A DNA stretch of 64,000 bases from Jutongia huaianensis. GTDB taxonomy: Bacteria; Bacillota; Clostridia; Lachnospirales; Lachnospiraceae. Below are positions 36,052 to 44,152 of the stretch, one piece after another. The position numbers and the translations under genes are program-made. The DNA is taken from assembly GCF_014384985.1 (NCBI RefSeq), contig NZ_JACRSX010000002.1, positions 124,001-188,000 on the forward strand. The letters run 5' to 3'. Under the pieces are notes generated by a model. It did not search any database and was not told the DNA's origin. It saw only the letters and a list, made by a program, of their open reading frames with translations. Positions within the stretch are counted from its first letter, which is position 1; each line of letters opens with the position of its first letter.

Positions 36052-37497
36052 ATGATGAGCGAAAAGAAAGAAAATGTGACCCAGAATAAAGAGCCGGGAA
36101 GAATTAAAAGATCTTTTACCAGCCGGCAGTTTAAGTCAGGGGCGTACAGCTCCGTGATCACTGTGATCGTCATTGCGCTGGTGGTTGTTGTAAATATGGT
36201 ATTTAATAAACTGGATCTGTCCACAGACCTGACATCAGATAGTTTGTTTACCCTGACCAAGGATTCCCAGAAGGTATTAAAGGATGTTAAGGATGATATT
36301 ACCATCTATTATATGGTGGCGAAGGGAGAGGAGCAGGATTATATCCAGCGTGTGATCAAACAGTACAATAAGATCTCAGACCATATCAAGGTGGTGACGA
36401 AGGATCCGGTGGTTTATCCGAACTTTTCTAAGAAGTATGTGGATGATGCCGTATCAGATAATGATGTGATCGTAGTAGATGAGACAACAGGTGCGGCAAA
36501 ATATGTTTCCTGTGATGATATGTTGTATCAGGATCAGTATTCTTATTATACAAGTGGAAGTTCTGAGCAGTATCTGGATGTTGAGGGGCAGGTTACTTCA
36601 GCGATTCAGAATGTTCTTTCCACAGACAAGAAAAAAATCTATGTTGTAACCGGTCATGATGAGCAGAGCATCAGCGATTCTCTTTCCAAGACATTGGAGA
36701 AGATGAATGTGGATGTGCAGGACATTTCTCTTGTGACGCAGAAGAAAGTACCGGACGACTGTTCTCTGCTGATCGAGTACGGACCGCAGAGTGATCTGAG
36801 AGACAGCGAGAAAACAGTGATCATGGATTATCTGAAAAAGGGCGGTACAGCAATCCTGATGCCGGGGTATGTGGAGAAGGAAACACCAAATATTGATGAG
36901 ATCCTTGACTATTATGGCATGAGTATCCAGAAGGGTATTATTTATGAAGGAGTGGGACATTATGAGAATTATCTCAACTGGATCGTTCCAACCATCAATA
37001 CAGATGCGGATGTAATGTCCAAGTTTGGGGATAAGGATTATGTAGTGATTGGATCTTCCCAGGGCATTAAAGAGCAGAAGTCATCTTCTCTGAGAAACGG
37101 CTTGAAATTGACAGATATTCTGACCACTTCAAAGCAGTCATTGTTGAAAAAGGATCCAAGCTCCCAGAACACGGATAAAGAAAAGGGAGATCTGGATGGT
37201 CCTTTTGCAACCGGTGTATATGCAGAGGAGACTTTAGATGAAGGTACGACCAAGCTGACAGTGATCGCTACCAATGAGGTGCAGGATAACCTGATGGAGA
37301 ATGTGATCAGCGGTATGCTGGGCGACTCTAAGGACGGCACTGCTGCAACCTCTATTGAGGCAAAGAGCTTATCTTATTCTACGATTACCATGAGTGCCGG
37401 CAGTGCAATTCTCTGGTCAATTGTTCTCGTTATTCTTGTACCGGTTGGATTATTGCTGGCAGGATTTGCAATCTGGTTTACAAGGAGGAGAAAATAA
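36052..37497 (+). CDS. GldG family protein (membrane-anchored ABC auxiliary protein)
   Basis: A 481-residue protein with an N-terminal membrane segment (about 35-55), a large extracytoplasmic region of the ABC-type uncharacterised/GldG type (LDLSTDLTSDSLFTLT near 62, then YYMVAKGEEQDYIQRVIKQY) and a C-terminal membrane segment (about 450-475) followed by basic residues (RRRK). It is predicted to be the periplasm-side or wall-side partner of the ABC transporter. Two start codons in tandem (36052, 36055) follow a GAGG ribosome site. The next gene starts 3 bp after its stop. Confidence 0.85.
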   Translation: MMSEKKENVTQNKEPGRIKRSFTSRQFKSGAYSSVITVIVIALVVVVNMVFNKLDLSTDLTSDSLFTLTKDSQKVLKDVKDDITIYYMVAKGEEQDYIQRVIKQYNKISDHIKVVTKDPVVYPNFSKKYVDDAVSDNDVIVVDETTGAAKYVSCDDMLYQDQYSYYTSGSSEQYLDVEGQVTSAIQNVLSTDKKKIYVVTGHDEQSISDSLSKTLEKMNVDVQDISLVTQKKVPDDCSLLIEYGPQSDLRDSEKTVIMDYLKKGGTAILMPGYVEKETPNIDEILDYYGMSIQKGIIYEGVGHYENYLNWIVPTINTDADVMSKFGDKDYVVIGSSQGIKEQKSSSLRNGLKLTDILTTSKQSLLKKDPSSQNTDKEKGDLDGPFATGVYAEETLDEGTTKLTVIATNEVQDNLMENVISGMLGDSKDGTAATSIEAKSLSYSTITMSAGSAILWSIVLVILVPVGLLLAGFAIWFTRRRK

Positions 37498-37500
37498 AAT

Positions 37501-38904
37501 ATGAGCAGAAAAAAGAGACAAACGGTGACACTTCTGGTGCTTTGTCTGGTGCTCATTGCTGCAGGTGTTGGATATTATGTCTTAATACGTCATCAGGCAG
37601 CACAGGAAAAGGCAGAAAAAGCGAAGGAAAGTGCAAAAGAATTGTTTCAGCTTTCTTCTGATGATATTAACAAGGTGGAGTATCAGGGAGAAAAATCATC
37701 GTTAACCTTTGACAAGGATGGAACAACCTGGAAACTATCATCAGATAAAAACTATCCTGTCAATCAGGACAGAATCACTGATATGATAGATGAGACAACA
37801 GGAGTGGCAGCAACCAAAACAGTCACAACAAGCTGTGATGATCTGACACAATATAATCTGGATAAGCCGGATCTGACCGTGACAGTGACAGATACTTCCG
37901 GTCAGAAAACAACGATATATGTGGGGATGGAATCTGTGTCCGGTGGTGGTCGGTATGCTTATTGCGGTGGGGACGAAAAGAAGGTTTACCTGATCTCTAC
38001 TTCTCTTTACAGCAGCTTTGATTACAGTCTGGGAGATCTTATGACAGTACCGGATATTCCATCGGTACAGGCAGATGAAATCCGGTATCTGAAGGTGGAG
38101 AAGCAGAAAGGCAAGAATTTTGAAGCAGAGTATGATGAAAAGGACTCTCCATACAAGGATATATACGGATGGTCCATTAAGCAGCCGTATACACAGCCGG
38201 TAGCAGGGGATAAGGATGGGCTGCAGAACTTGTTTGGCAGCTATACGAATATAGGCTTTAATGCAGGTGTGTCCTATAAAAAAGATACTGCCTTAGAAAA
38301 GAAATATGGTCTGGATCAGCCGCAGTATACGGTAACCTTCCGGACTGCCAAAAAGAATGTGACTCTGTATATTGGAAAAGAAAACAATGATAAGAGCAGC
38401 TACTATGTTAAGATGAAAGGAAAAGACGGGATTTATCTGATGGAAGCATCCAGTGTCAGTAAGATGATCACCATCAATCCTCTTGATTGTGTATACCAGA
38501 GACTTTATGCAGGAGAACAGGAAAAGCTCAATCAGGTAGAGTTTTCTTATCAGGGCAAAAAATATACCTTTGATGTTTCCAAAACAAAGAAAAAGTCGGA
38601 GACAGAGTATACTTATACGGTAACGAGTGATGGAAAGAAAGTGGATGCAGATAAATTTACCACAGCCTATGGTGTCATCAGTTATCTGGCACCGGGTGGA
38701 AATATTGATCCGAAGGCTTCCGTGAAGGGAAATGAGCCGGTGGCACAGTTTACCTTCCATGAGGACAAAAAAGATACAAAGATGATCGTATATCCTTATG
38801 ATGGACAGAACTTCTATCGTGTCAGTGTCAACGGCGTTATGCAGTTCACCGTAGACAAGAATGCCGTAGATAAGGTTTTGAAGCAGTTTGTATCGTTGAA
38901 ATAA
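37501..38904 (+). CDS. DUF4340 domain protein
   Basis: A 467-residue protein with an N-terminal membrane anchor (about 8-27) and a long extracytoplasmic part made of DUF4340 repeats: short beta-rich modules such as VEYQGEKSSLTFDKDGTTWKL (about 57) and VEFSYQGKKYTFDVS (about 345). DUF4340 proteins are the usual fourth member of GldA/F/G clusters and are thought to act with them outside the membrane; no biochemical role is known. Ribosome site AAGGAGGAG lies within the end of the preceding gene. A hairpin follows the stop codon. Confidence 0.85.
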   Translation: MSRKKRQTVTLLVLCLVLIAAGVGYYVLIRHQAAQEKAEKAKESAKELFQLSSDDINKVEYQGEKSSLTFDKDGTTWKLSSDKNYPVNQDRITDMIDETTGVAATKTVTTSCDDLTQYNLDKPDLTVTVTDTSGQKTTIYVGMESVSGGGRYAYCGGDEKKVYLISTSLYSSFDYSLGDLMTVPDIPSVQADEIRYLKVEKQKGKNFEAEYDEKDSPYKDIYGWSIKQPYTQPVAGDKDGLQNLFGSYTNIGFNAGVSYKKDTALEKKYGLDQPQYTVTFRTAKKNVTLYIGKENNDKSSYYVKMKGKDGIYLMEASSVSKMITINPLDCVYQRLYAGEQEKLNQVEFSYQGKKYTFDVSKTKKKSETEYTYTVTSDGKKVDADKFTTAYGVISYLAPGGNIDPKASVKGNEPVAQFTFHEDKKDTKMIVYPYDGQNFYRVSVNGVMQFTVDKNAVDKVLKQFVSLK

Positions 38905-38943
38905 CGTGAGCGAAAGCAAAAGTGAGATGCCTTCGCTTCACGT
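38903..38943. terminator. imperfect hairpin between the convergent DUF4340 and mutY genes
   Basis: ACGTGAGCGAA pairs with TTCGCTTCACGT apart from one extra base, enclosing 17 bases. It may end transcription from both sides. It lacks a U tract on the plus strand. The loop shares GCAAAAGTGAG with the 153-bp repeat at 2703-3079 (minus strand). Confidence 0.5.
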
Positions 38944-38950
38944 CAAAGAT

Positions 38951-40048
38951 TTATGAAATAATTTTAGAATAGTAAAGACGGAGTGCAGAGGGAATGCTAT
39001 ATTCTCTCTGCATTTTTTCTGCAGTAACCCAGATGCTGTCCTCGGAAAGAGGAATGGACGGTGCCTGCTTTAGATGGATCAGGTAACCGATCATATGCCA
39101 CTCAATATGGGAAAAGATATGCTTTCCTTTTCCGAGAAGTTCAATGTCGCTGGCACTGGTATCCCATTGTTCCAGAAGCTTCTGCAGTTCTTCCGTGGAG
39201 ACAAAACCCTCCTGGGAAGGAAATTCCCATAAGCCTGCAAGAAGTCCTTTTGGAGGGCGTTTCTGTACCAGATAGGTTCCCTGGTATTCCAGAAGGATCA
39301 CGGTCTTTTCTTCGATGCGGCGTTTCTTTTTGGGAGGCTTCACCGGGAAGGCAGACCAGGAATCGTGAATATGTGCCTGACACCGGGAGACAAATGGACA
39401 TTTGTCACAGAGGGGAGCACCGTTTGGCTGACAGATTGTGGCACCAAGATCCATCCATGCCTGATTATAGATTCCGGGGGTTCCGGGGGGAATCGTCTGG
39501 AGAAGCTCAGAACGGAGCTGCTTTTTAAAGGCGGCTTTTGTAATGTCGGAATCGTCTTCAAAAAGACGGGTATAGATCCGGTAAACATTGCCGTCAATGG
39601 CAGGAACAGCTTCTCCGAGAGCAATGGAGGCAATGGCACCGGCGGTATATTCCCCGATGCCGGGAAGAGACAGGATCTCCTGATAGGTCCGGGGAAATTC
39701 TCCATGAAACCGCTCTTCAATCTCTATGGCAGCGCGTTTCAGATTGTTTGCACGGCTGTAGTAACCAAGCCCCTGCCAAAGCTTCATAAGTTCATCCTGT
39801 GGGGCATTTGCCAGACTTTTGATATTGGGAAATGCTGTCAGAAAGCGTGCATAGTAAGCTTTGACAGCTTCAACGCGGGTCTGCTGCAGCATAATCTCGG
39901 AAACCCAGACATGGTAAGGGTCCGGCCGGTGGGTTTCGCTGGCGGGAGTCCGCCAGGGCAGATCTCTGGCAGCAGAAGAATACCACTCCAGAAGGGGAGT
40001 GGTAAGCTGGTTTAATTTGTCTATGCGGTTGGGAGTAGGTGTATTCAT
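38951..40048 (-). CDS. mutY: A/G-specific adenine glycosylase
   Basis: Removes adenine mispaired with 8-oxoguanine in base excision repair. The 365-residue protein has the helix-hairpin-helix motif LPGIGEYTAGAIA near residue 110 with catalytic Asp in PAIDGNVYR, Glu in VSEIMLQQTRVE near 40, and the iron-sulfur ligands CQPNGAPLCDKCPFVSRC near 185 (spacing C-x7-C-x2-C-x5-C, one residue longer in the first gap than in E. coli). The C-terminal third is the Nudix-like 8-oxoG recognition domain. AAGAGG before ATG 40048 supports this start; an ATG at 40066 would overlap the upstream gene. It lies 14 bp downstream of the sigma-like gene, so the two are probably cotranscribed. Confidence 0.93.
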   Translation of the reverse strand: MNTPTPNRIDKLNQLTTPLLEWYSSAARDLPWRTPASETHRPDPYHVWVSEIMLQQTRVEAVKAYYARFLTAFPNIKSLANAPQDELMKLWQGLGYYSRANNLKRAAIEIEERFHGEFPRTYQEILSLPGIGEYTAGAIASIALGEAVPAIDGNVYRIYTRLFEDDSDITKAAFKKQLRSELLQTIPPGTPGIYNQAWMDLGATICQPNGAPLCDKCPFVSRCQAHIHDSWSAFPVKPPKKKRRIEEKTVILLEYQGTYLVQKRPPKGLLAGLWEFPSQEGFVSTEELQKLLEQWDTSASDIELLGKGKHIFSHIEWHMIGYLIHLKQAPSIPLSEDSIWVTAEKMQREYSIPSALRLYYSKIIS

Positions 40049-40062
40049 AATGAAGCCTCTTT

Positions 40063-40956
40063 TCATGGTTTTGCTTTTCGTTCTGAAGTGGAACGCAGGT
40101 CCAGCAGATCGTGAATCTCAGCCAGAGGGATTTTGGTATATTCAGCCAGATCCCATGGTGTTGCTTCGCGGCCGTTTTCCTCAGCCAGATATTTTGCCGC
40201 CTCATGGAGCAGATTTGTTTTGGCAAGAACAGTGCTTTCCCAATCCTTGGCCGCAGTAACGGAATCGATCATATTCTCGATGGCAAGACGGATCTCCTCC
40301 TCAATTACAGAATGGATCTGTTCCAGATCCGGTGCTGTCCCTTTACGGAAATCAGCAGGAGCACCTCCGATCCGCTCCAGAGCCATCAGAATACCGATAT
40401 TACCTTCGGCAATCATTTCGTCCAGGGCAATTCCACGTTTTTCATAGGATTTGGCAATCTGAAATACTTTATCGAGCTGTTCGTGTACCAGAGCCTCTTT
40501 GGTGGAAGCATCACCGGCAAGGAAACAATCCCAGAGGGCGGCAAGCTCGGCACCGCTGTGAGAGGTGAGAGCAGAAACTTCACGGCGGTAAAGCTCCAGA
40601 TTACGTTCTGCTTTGGAAATGCGGCGTCTGGCTCCCTGATCCTGCGCTGTATTGTCATTGTCATCCGGTGATCCGGATAAAGAGGTATACTCCTCCGGAG
40701 CGTTGCCGGTGGCATTTTTTGTTTCATTGATACTGTCATCTGCAGAAGATATCTCCTGAAAGGAGACAGATGGATGATATCCCGAAATGGTGATACCGTT
40801 CATCGCCAGATACTGATAGACCGCATCAAACTGATCCTCGTGAAGCTCCATATCAGAAAGATACTGATGTATTTCTTCTTTTGTCATCTGGTTCTGCTGT
40901 GACTGTGCAATGCTCTTGATTTCTTCCATGCACTCTAATAATTTATTTTGATCCAT
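40063..40956 (-). CDS. sigma-70-like protein with regions 1.1, 2 and 3 but no region 4
   Basis: A 297-residue protein. Residues about 8-58 resemble sigma region 1.1 (YLSDMELHEDQFDAVYQYLAMNGI); about 130-215 resemble region 2 (VFQIAKSYEKRGIALDEMIAEGNIGILMALERI, like the core-binding DLIQEGNIGLM of SigA); about 245-290 resemble region 3 (LLHEAAKYLAEENGREATPWDLAEYTKIPLAEI). Region 4, which binds the -35 box, is absent, and the aromatic residues of region 2.4 that melt DNA are not obvious. It may act as an RNA polymerase-binding regulator rather than a promoter-recognising sigma factor. GGAG lies 11 bp before the ATG; mutY follows closely. Confidence 0.7.
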   Translation of the reverse strand: MDQNKLLECMEEIKSIAQSQQNQMTKEEIHQYLSDMELHEDQFDAVYQYLAMNGITISGYHPSVSFQEISSADDSINETKNATGNAPEEYTSLSGSPDDNDNTAQDQGARRRISKAERNLELYRREVSALTSHSGAELAALWDCFLAGDASTKEALVHEQLDKVFQIAKSYEKRGIALDEMIAEGNIGILMALERIGGAPADFRKGTAPDLEQIHSVIEEEIRLAIENMIDSVTAAKDWESTVLAKTNLLHEAAKYLAEENGREATPWDLAEYTKIPLAEIHDLLDLRSTSERKAKP

Positions 40957-41105
40957 ATTCGTATAATCTCCATTTCCGTAACATTTTATGTTGATTCTTA
41001 ATATCAGATTTTAGAGAAAAAGAGGTGGAGTGTCAATAGTTGATACATCTAATCTTTCCTGTAAATTATGTGGAAAAATTATTATAAAAAAAGAGAGGTT
41101 TGTTA

Positions 41106-41134
41106 TAGGCAAGTCTTTTATTTTTTGATATAAT
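41106..41134 (+). promoter_or_regulatory. probable promoter of the surface protein gene
   Basis: A perfect TATAAT at 41129-41134 with TAGGCA (4 of 6) 17 bp upstream. The 78-base leader that follows carries a short CGTGT/ACACG inverted repeat at 41151. The rest of the 255-bp gap from 40957 shows no gene. Confidence 0.5.
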
Positions 41135-41211
41135 AGAGTTCATAATAAGCTACGTGTGGACACGCTTTTTCTCATGGCGGTTCAAAATAGTAGCAAAAGG
41201 AGGTATATATA

Positions 41212-43794
41212 ATGAGAAAAGGTTTCAAAAAGGCCTTGTCATTTGTTCTTTCCACAGCAATGCTGGTTTCGCTCGGTTCCGGGCTTGATATCAGTACTGC
41301 CGGTGCAGAGGACACGACGGCCGGAACAACGACAGAGGGTGAAGCTGCTCAGGGATTTTACAAAGCTATGGTAGGTTTCCAGACTTCTGGATACGATTGC
41401 CGCGATGGTTACAAACCTGATCAGATTCGTGCAGATGCAGCGTACAATACATGGCTCACAGAAAATGGTAAAACGGTTCCTGCATATAACGGAATCAATA
41501 TTTATCAGAACGGTAACGTTGCTTCTTTAAAGAAGGATGGTACTATCAGTAAGCCAGATAAGGTTGAGCTTTATCCGGATGCTGCGGTTACTGATGTGAA
41601 GATGACAAAGGACGGTGAGTATACTGTTTCCGTTTCAAATCTGAAATTGGATGAGACTGTAGCCGCAGGCGGAATCTTCAATATGCTTTATGTAGCTACA
41701 AATATTCCTGTTGCAGAGGGGGACAACATCTCTGTTAAGGCATCCTCTATCAAGGTTGCAGGTCAGGATATCGCTACAGATGCAGCTCTTCCTAGTAAGG
41801 GAGATCTTAAGGTGGGCGGTCAGTATATCTTTATGGCAGCTGATGCATATGCCTCAGAGACGGATAAGAAGGGGTATACAAACCTGCCACTTTATTATGA
41901 CACAGCAGACAAGTCAAAAGATTTAAAGGTACCAGAGGGTACATTTGATGTGGAGATCACATTCTCTGTAGAGGGTGTTGACTGGTCAAAGGCTCCTACA
42001 ACGGATGATGTTCCTACACCGGCTCCAACACAGGTACCAACCACAGCACCTGTTGTTACACCACCACCGGTTGTTAATCTGAAGACCTCATTTGATATGT
42101 ATCTCAGTGCCAACGTAAATGATGGTTTAACTCCGGAAACAGCAACAGAGCTGATTTCTCCGACTACAGGAAAGAAGATTCAGTCAGCTTCCTGGGGATC
42201 TGAGGAGATGAAGGCAAAGGTATTTGCTGCCAAGTCAACCAATAAGACTAATGGTAAAGTAACAGATGCGTTTGATCAGAAGGAATCTTACTATGTAGTA
42301 AATCCTGAGTCATCTGCAACAATTTCTAAAACAGGTGAGTATTCTCTCTCTGTTGTTGCAGCAGGAAACAGTGAGGACATTACCGGAAACGGTGCAATCT
42401 GGTTCCCGATTATGATCAATGGAAGCGTCAGCAATATGCCGACTGACTTTAATATCGTTGGTAAGTCTGTAACAGTAGGTGATAAGTCATATGCATGGAA
42501 TGCACATCTTCTTCAGGATAGCCAGGGAAGCGTAAGACTTGTTGTATGTAATCAGTGGGCTACAGAGGATGAGAAGGCTGATAACAATACAATTACTGAG
42601 GCAATACCTGTAAAACAGGGTGACAAGATCACATTTAATTTCTATGTAACTGCAGAGGCTCCGGCTCCTGCAAAGACAGCTACTCCTGTAGCGATTGCAC
42701 CATCTACATCTTACAATGCATATCTTGGTTTCCAGACAGATGACTGGCTTTTCCGTGATCCTTGGAACAACTCTGACACAGGTCTCAAGAGTAAGGATTA
42801 TGATTATCTGAAGCAGGTTGCATGGAACCATGACGGTAAGACAAATCCGATCAATGTAACCTCTATTACAGATGCAAAGATGGAAAAGAACGGTGTGAAG
42901 TATAACCTGTCTATCAAGGGACTGGATGTTAAGAAGGTTTCCAGTGCTTCCACGAAGTTCAATATGTTATTCATCACAACAGATATCCCTCTCAGCATGA
43001 AGGGCGTCGAGGTGAAGAATGCTGTATTAAAGATTGATGGCAAGAAGATCAAAGAGTACAAGGTAGTGCCAAATAAGGCAGATGCTTCCAAGTACTATCA
43101 GTTCATGCTCGCAGATGCATATGCTCCAGATGATGGAACAAAGGATGCACCTTATCCAAAGGGAGCAGAGCTGAAGACATTCCCAACGGATTCTATCGAG
43201 GTTGAGTACACTGTATCCGGTGTTGATTTCAACAGCAAGGTAATTGGTGTGAAGAAGGGTAAGACCTTTACACAGGGTAACTTCAAGTATAAGGTTACAA
43301 AGGCAGTTGTCCTTTCCGGTGACAACAAAGTGACTAAGGGTGCTGTACAGGTAGTAGGTCTTTCTAAGAAGGGTAAGAAGAAAGCAAATCTTTCTCTCGG
43401 TGCTACTGCTAAGGTTACAAGTAAGGCTGCAATTTCTACTGCAGCAGCTGTAATGACTTACAAGGTAACTACTCTTAAGTCTGGTGCATTTAAGAACTCT
43501 GCTAAGCTGAAATCCTTCAGCTTCAAGAAAGCTGCAAATGTTAAGAAGCTTCCTTCCAAGGTATTTATGAACTGCAAGAAGCTGAAAAAGGTTGAGCTGA
43601 ACAAGAAGATGAAGAAGATCCCTGCAGCAGCGTTTAAGGGATGTAAGAATCTTGCAACGATTAAGTGCAATGCAAAGCTGTCATCTGTAAGCAAATCTGC
43701 ATTCAAGGGATGCAAAAAGAAAATTAAGATTACAGGTAAGAGCAAAAAAGCAAATAAAAAGAAAATTAAGAAAGCATACAAGAAGGTAAAATAA
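41212..43794 (+). CDS. large secreted surface protein with three related domains and C-terminal leucine-rich repeats
   Basis: An 860-residue exported protein. A signal peptide is clear (residues 1-31, RKGFKKALSFVLSTAML, cut near AGA-ED). Domain 1 (about 47-265) and domain 3 (about 500-685) share the pattern AMVGFQTSGYDCRD / AYLGFQTDDWLFRD and TTFNMLFITTDIPL-like strands; domain 2 (about 297-485) is a more distant relative. Proline/threonine linkers (PTPAPTQVPTTAPVV) separate them. Residues 690-830 hold BspA-type leucine-rich repeats (FKGCKNLATIKCNAKLSSVSKSAF), and the end is very lysine-rich, probably for binding anionic wall polymers, as there is no LPXTG motif. Codon use is like that of gap and pgk here, suggesting high expression. 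An AAAGGAGG precedes the ATG. Ligand unknown. Confidence 0.8.
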   Translation: MRKGFKKALSFVLSTAMLVSLGSGLDISTAGAEDTTAGTTTEGEAAQGFYKAMVGFQTSGYDCRDGYKPDQIRADAAYNTWLTENGKTVPAYNGINIYQNGNVASLKKDGTISKPDKVELYPDAAVTDVKMTKDGEYTVSVSNLKLDETVAAGGIFNMLYVATNIPVAEGDNISVKASSIKVAGQDIATDAALPSKGDLKVGGQYIFMAADAYASETDKKGYTNLPLYYDTADKSKDLKVPEGTFDVEITFSVEGVDWSKAPTTDDVPTPAPTQVPTTAPVVTPPPVVNLKTSFDMYLSANVNDGLTPETATELISPTTGKKIQSASWGSEEMKAKVFAAKSTNKTNGKVTDAFDQKESYYVVNPESSATISKTGEYSLSVVAAGNSEDITGNGAIWFPIMINGSVSNMPTDFNIVGKSVTVGDKSYAWNAHLLQDSQGSVRLVVCNQWATEDEKADNNTITEAIPVKQGDKITFNFYVTAEAPAPAKTATPVAIAPSTSYNAYLGFQTDDWLFRDPWNNSDTGLKSKDYDYLKQVAWNHDGKTNPINVTSITDAKMEKNGVKYNLSIKGLDVKKVSSASTKFNMLFITTDIPLSMKGVEVKNAVLKIDGKKIKEYKVVPNKADASKYYQFMLADAYAPDDGTKDAPYPKGAELKTFPTDSIEVEYTVSGVDFNSKVIGVKKGKTFTQGNFKYKVTKAVVLSGDNKVTKGAVQVVGLSKKGKKKANLSLGATAKVTSKAAISTAAAVMTYKVTTLKSGAFKNSAKLKSFSFKKAANVKKLPSKVFMNCKKLKKVELNKKMKKIPAAAFKGCKNLATIKCNAKLSSVSKSAFKGCKKKIKITGKSKKANKKKIKKAYKKVK

Positions 43795-43824
43795 TTACTG
43801 ACAGGTAATCTTTCTTAGACAATG

Positions 43825-43868
43825 GGATGCCATATCCGGATATTGGATGTGGCATCCTTTTTCTTTTT
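43825..43868 (+). terminator. Rho-independent terminator of the surface protein gene
   Basis: GGATGCCA/TGGCATCC arms with an inner ATATCCGGATAT palindrome, followed by a T-rich run. Confidence 0.85.
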
Positions 43869-43950
43869 GTTATTTATTATTTGTTGCGAAAAAATCAAAT
43901 TTTTCAAGATATTAAGTCTACACGAGTAGGACTTAGTGAAATCAGTGTTT

Positions 43951-43966
43951 CTACTATATATTGTAA
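43951..43966. promoter_or_regulatory. NrdR box 1
   Basis: CTACTATATATTGTAA matches the NrdR repressor consensus ACACTATATATTGTGT at 12 of 16 positions, including the whole core ACTATATATTGT. Confidence 0.8.
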
Positions 43967-43982
43967 AAAACTTGAAAAACAC

Positions 43983-43998
43983 ATACAATATATAGTGG
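43983..43998. promoter_or_regulatory. NrdR box 2
   Basis: ATACAATATATAGTGG matches the NrdR consensus ACACAATATATAGTGT at 14 of 16 positions. It starts 32 bp after box 1, three helical turns, the spacing used by NrdR, and overlaps the -35 box of the nrdD promoter. Confidence 0.85.
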
Positions 43999-44024
43999 AC
44001 TTTTGCAGTGAGGTTTGTTATAAT
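43996..44024 (+). promoter_or_regulatory. nrdD promoter
   Basis: A perfect TATAAT at 44019-44024 with TGGACT (4 of 6) 17 bp upstream. The leader to the start codon is about 120 bases. With the surface-protein terminator and the two NrdR boxes, this accounts for the 358-bp gap 43795-44152. Confidence 0.65.
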
Positions 44025-44152
44025 CATTCGTGGACGTATTCGTAAACCCGGAGCCTTGCAGAGGATTCGGGTCTTTTCACGGGATTTGGGGGAGACACCG
44101 GAAGAGGGAATGCTGAGTACAAAGAAAATGAAAGAAGAGGTATTTTGGGACA

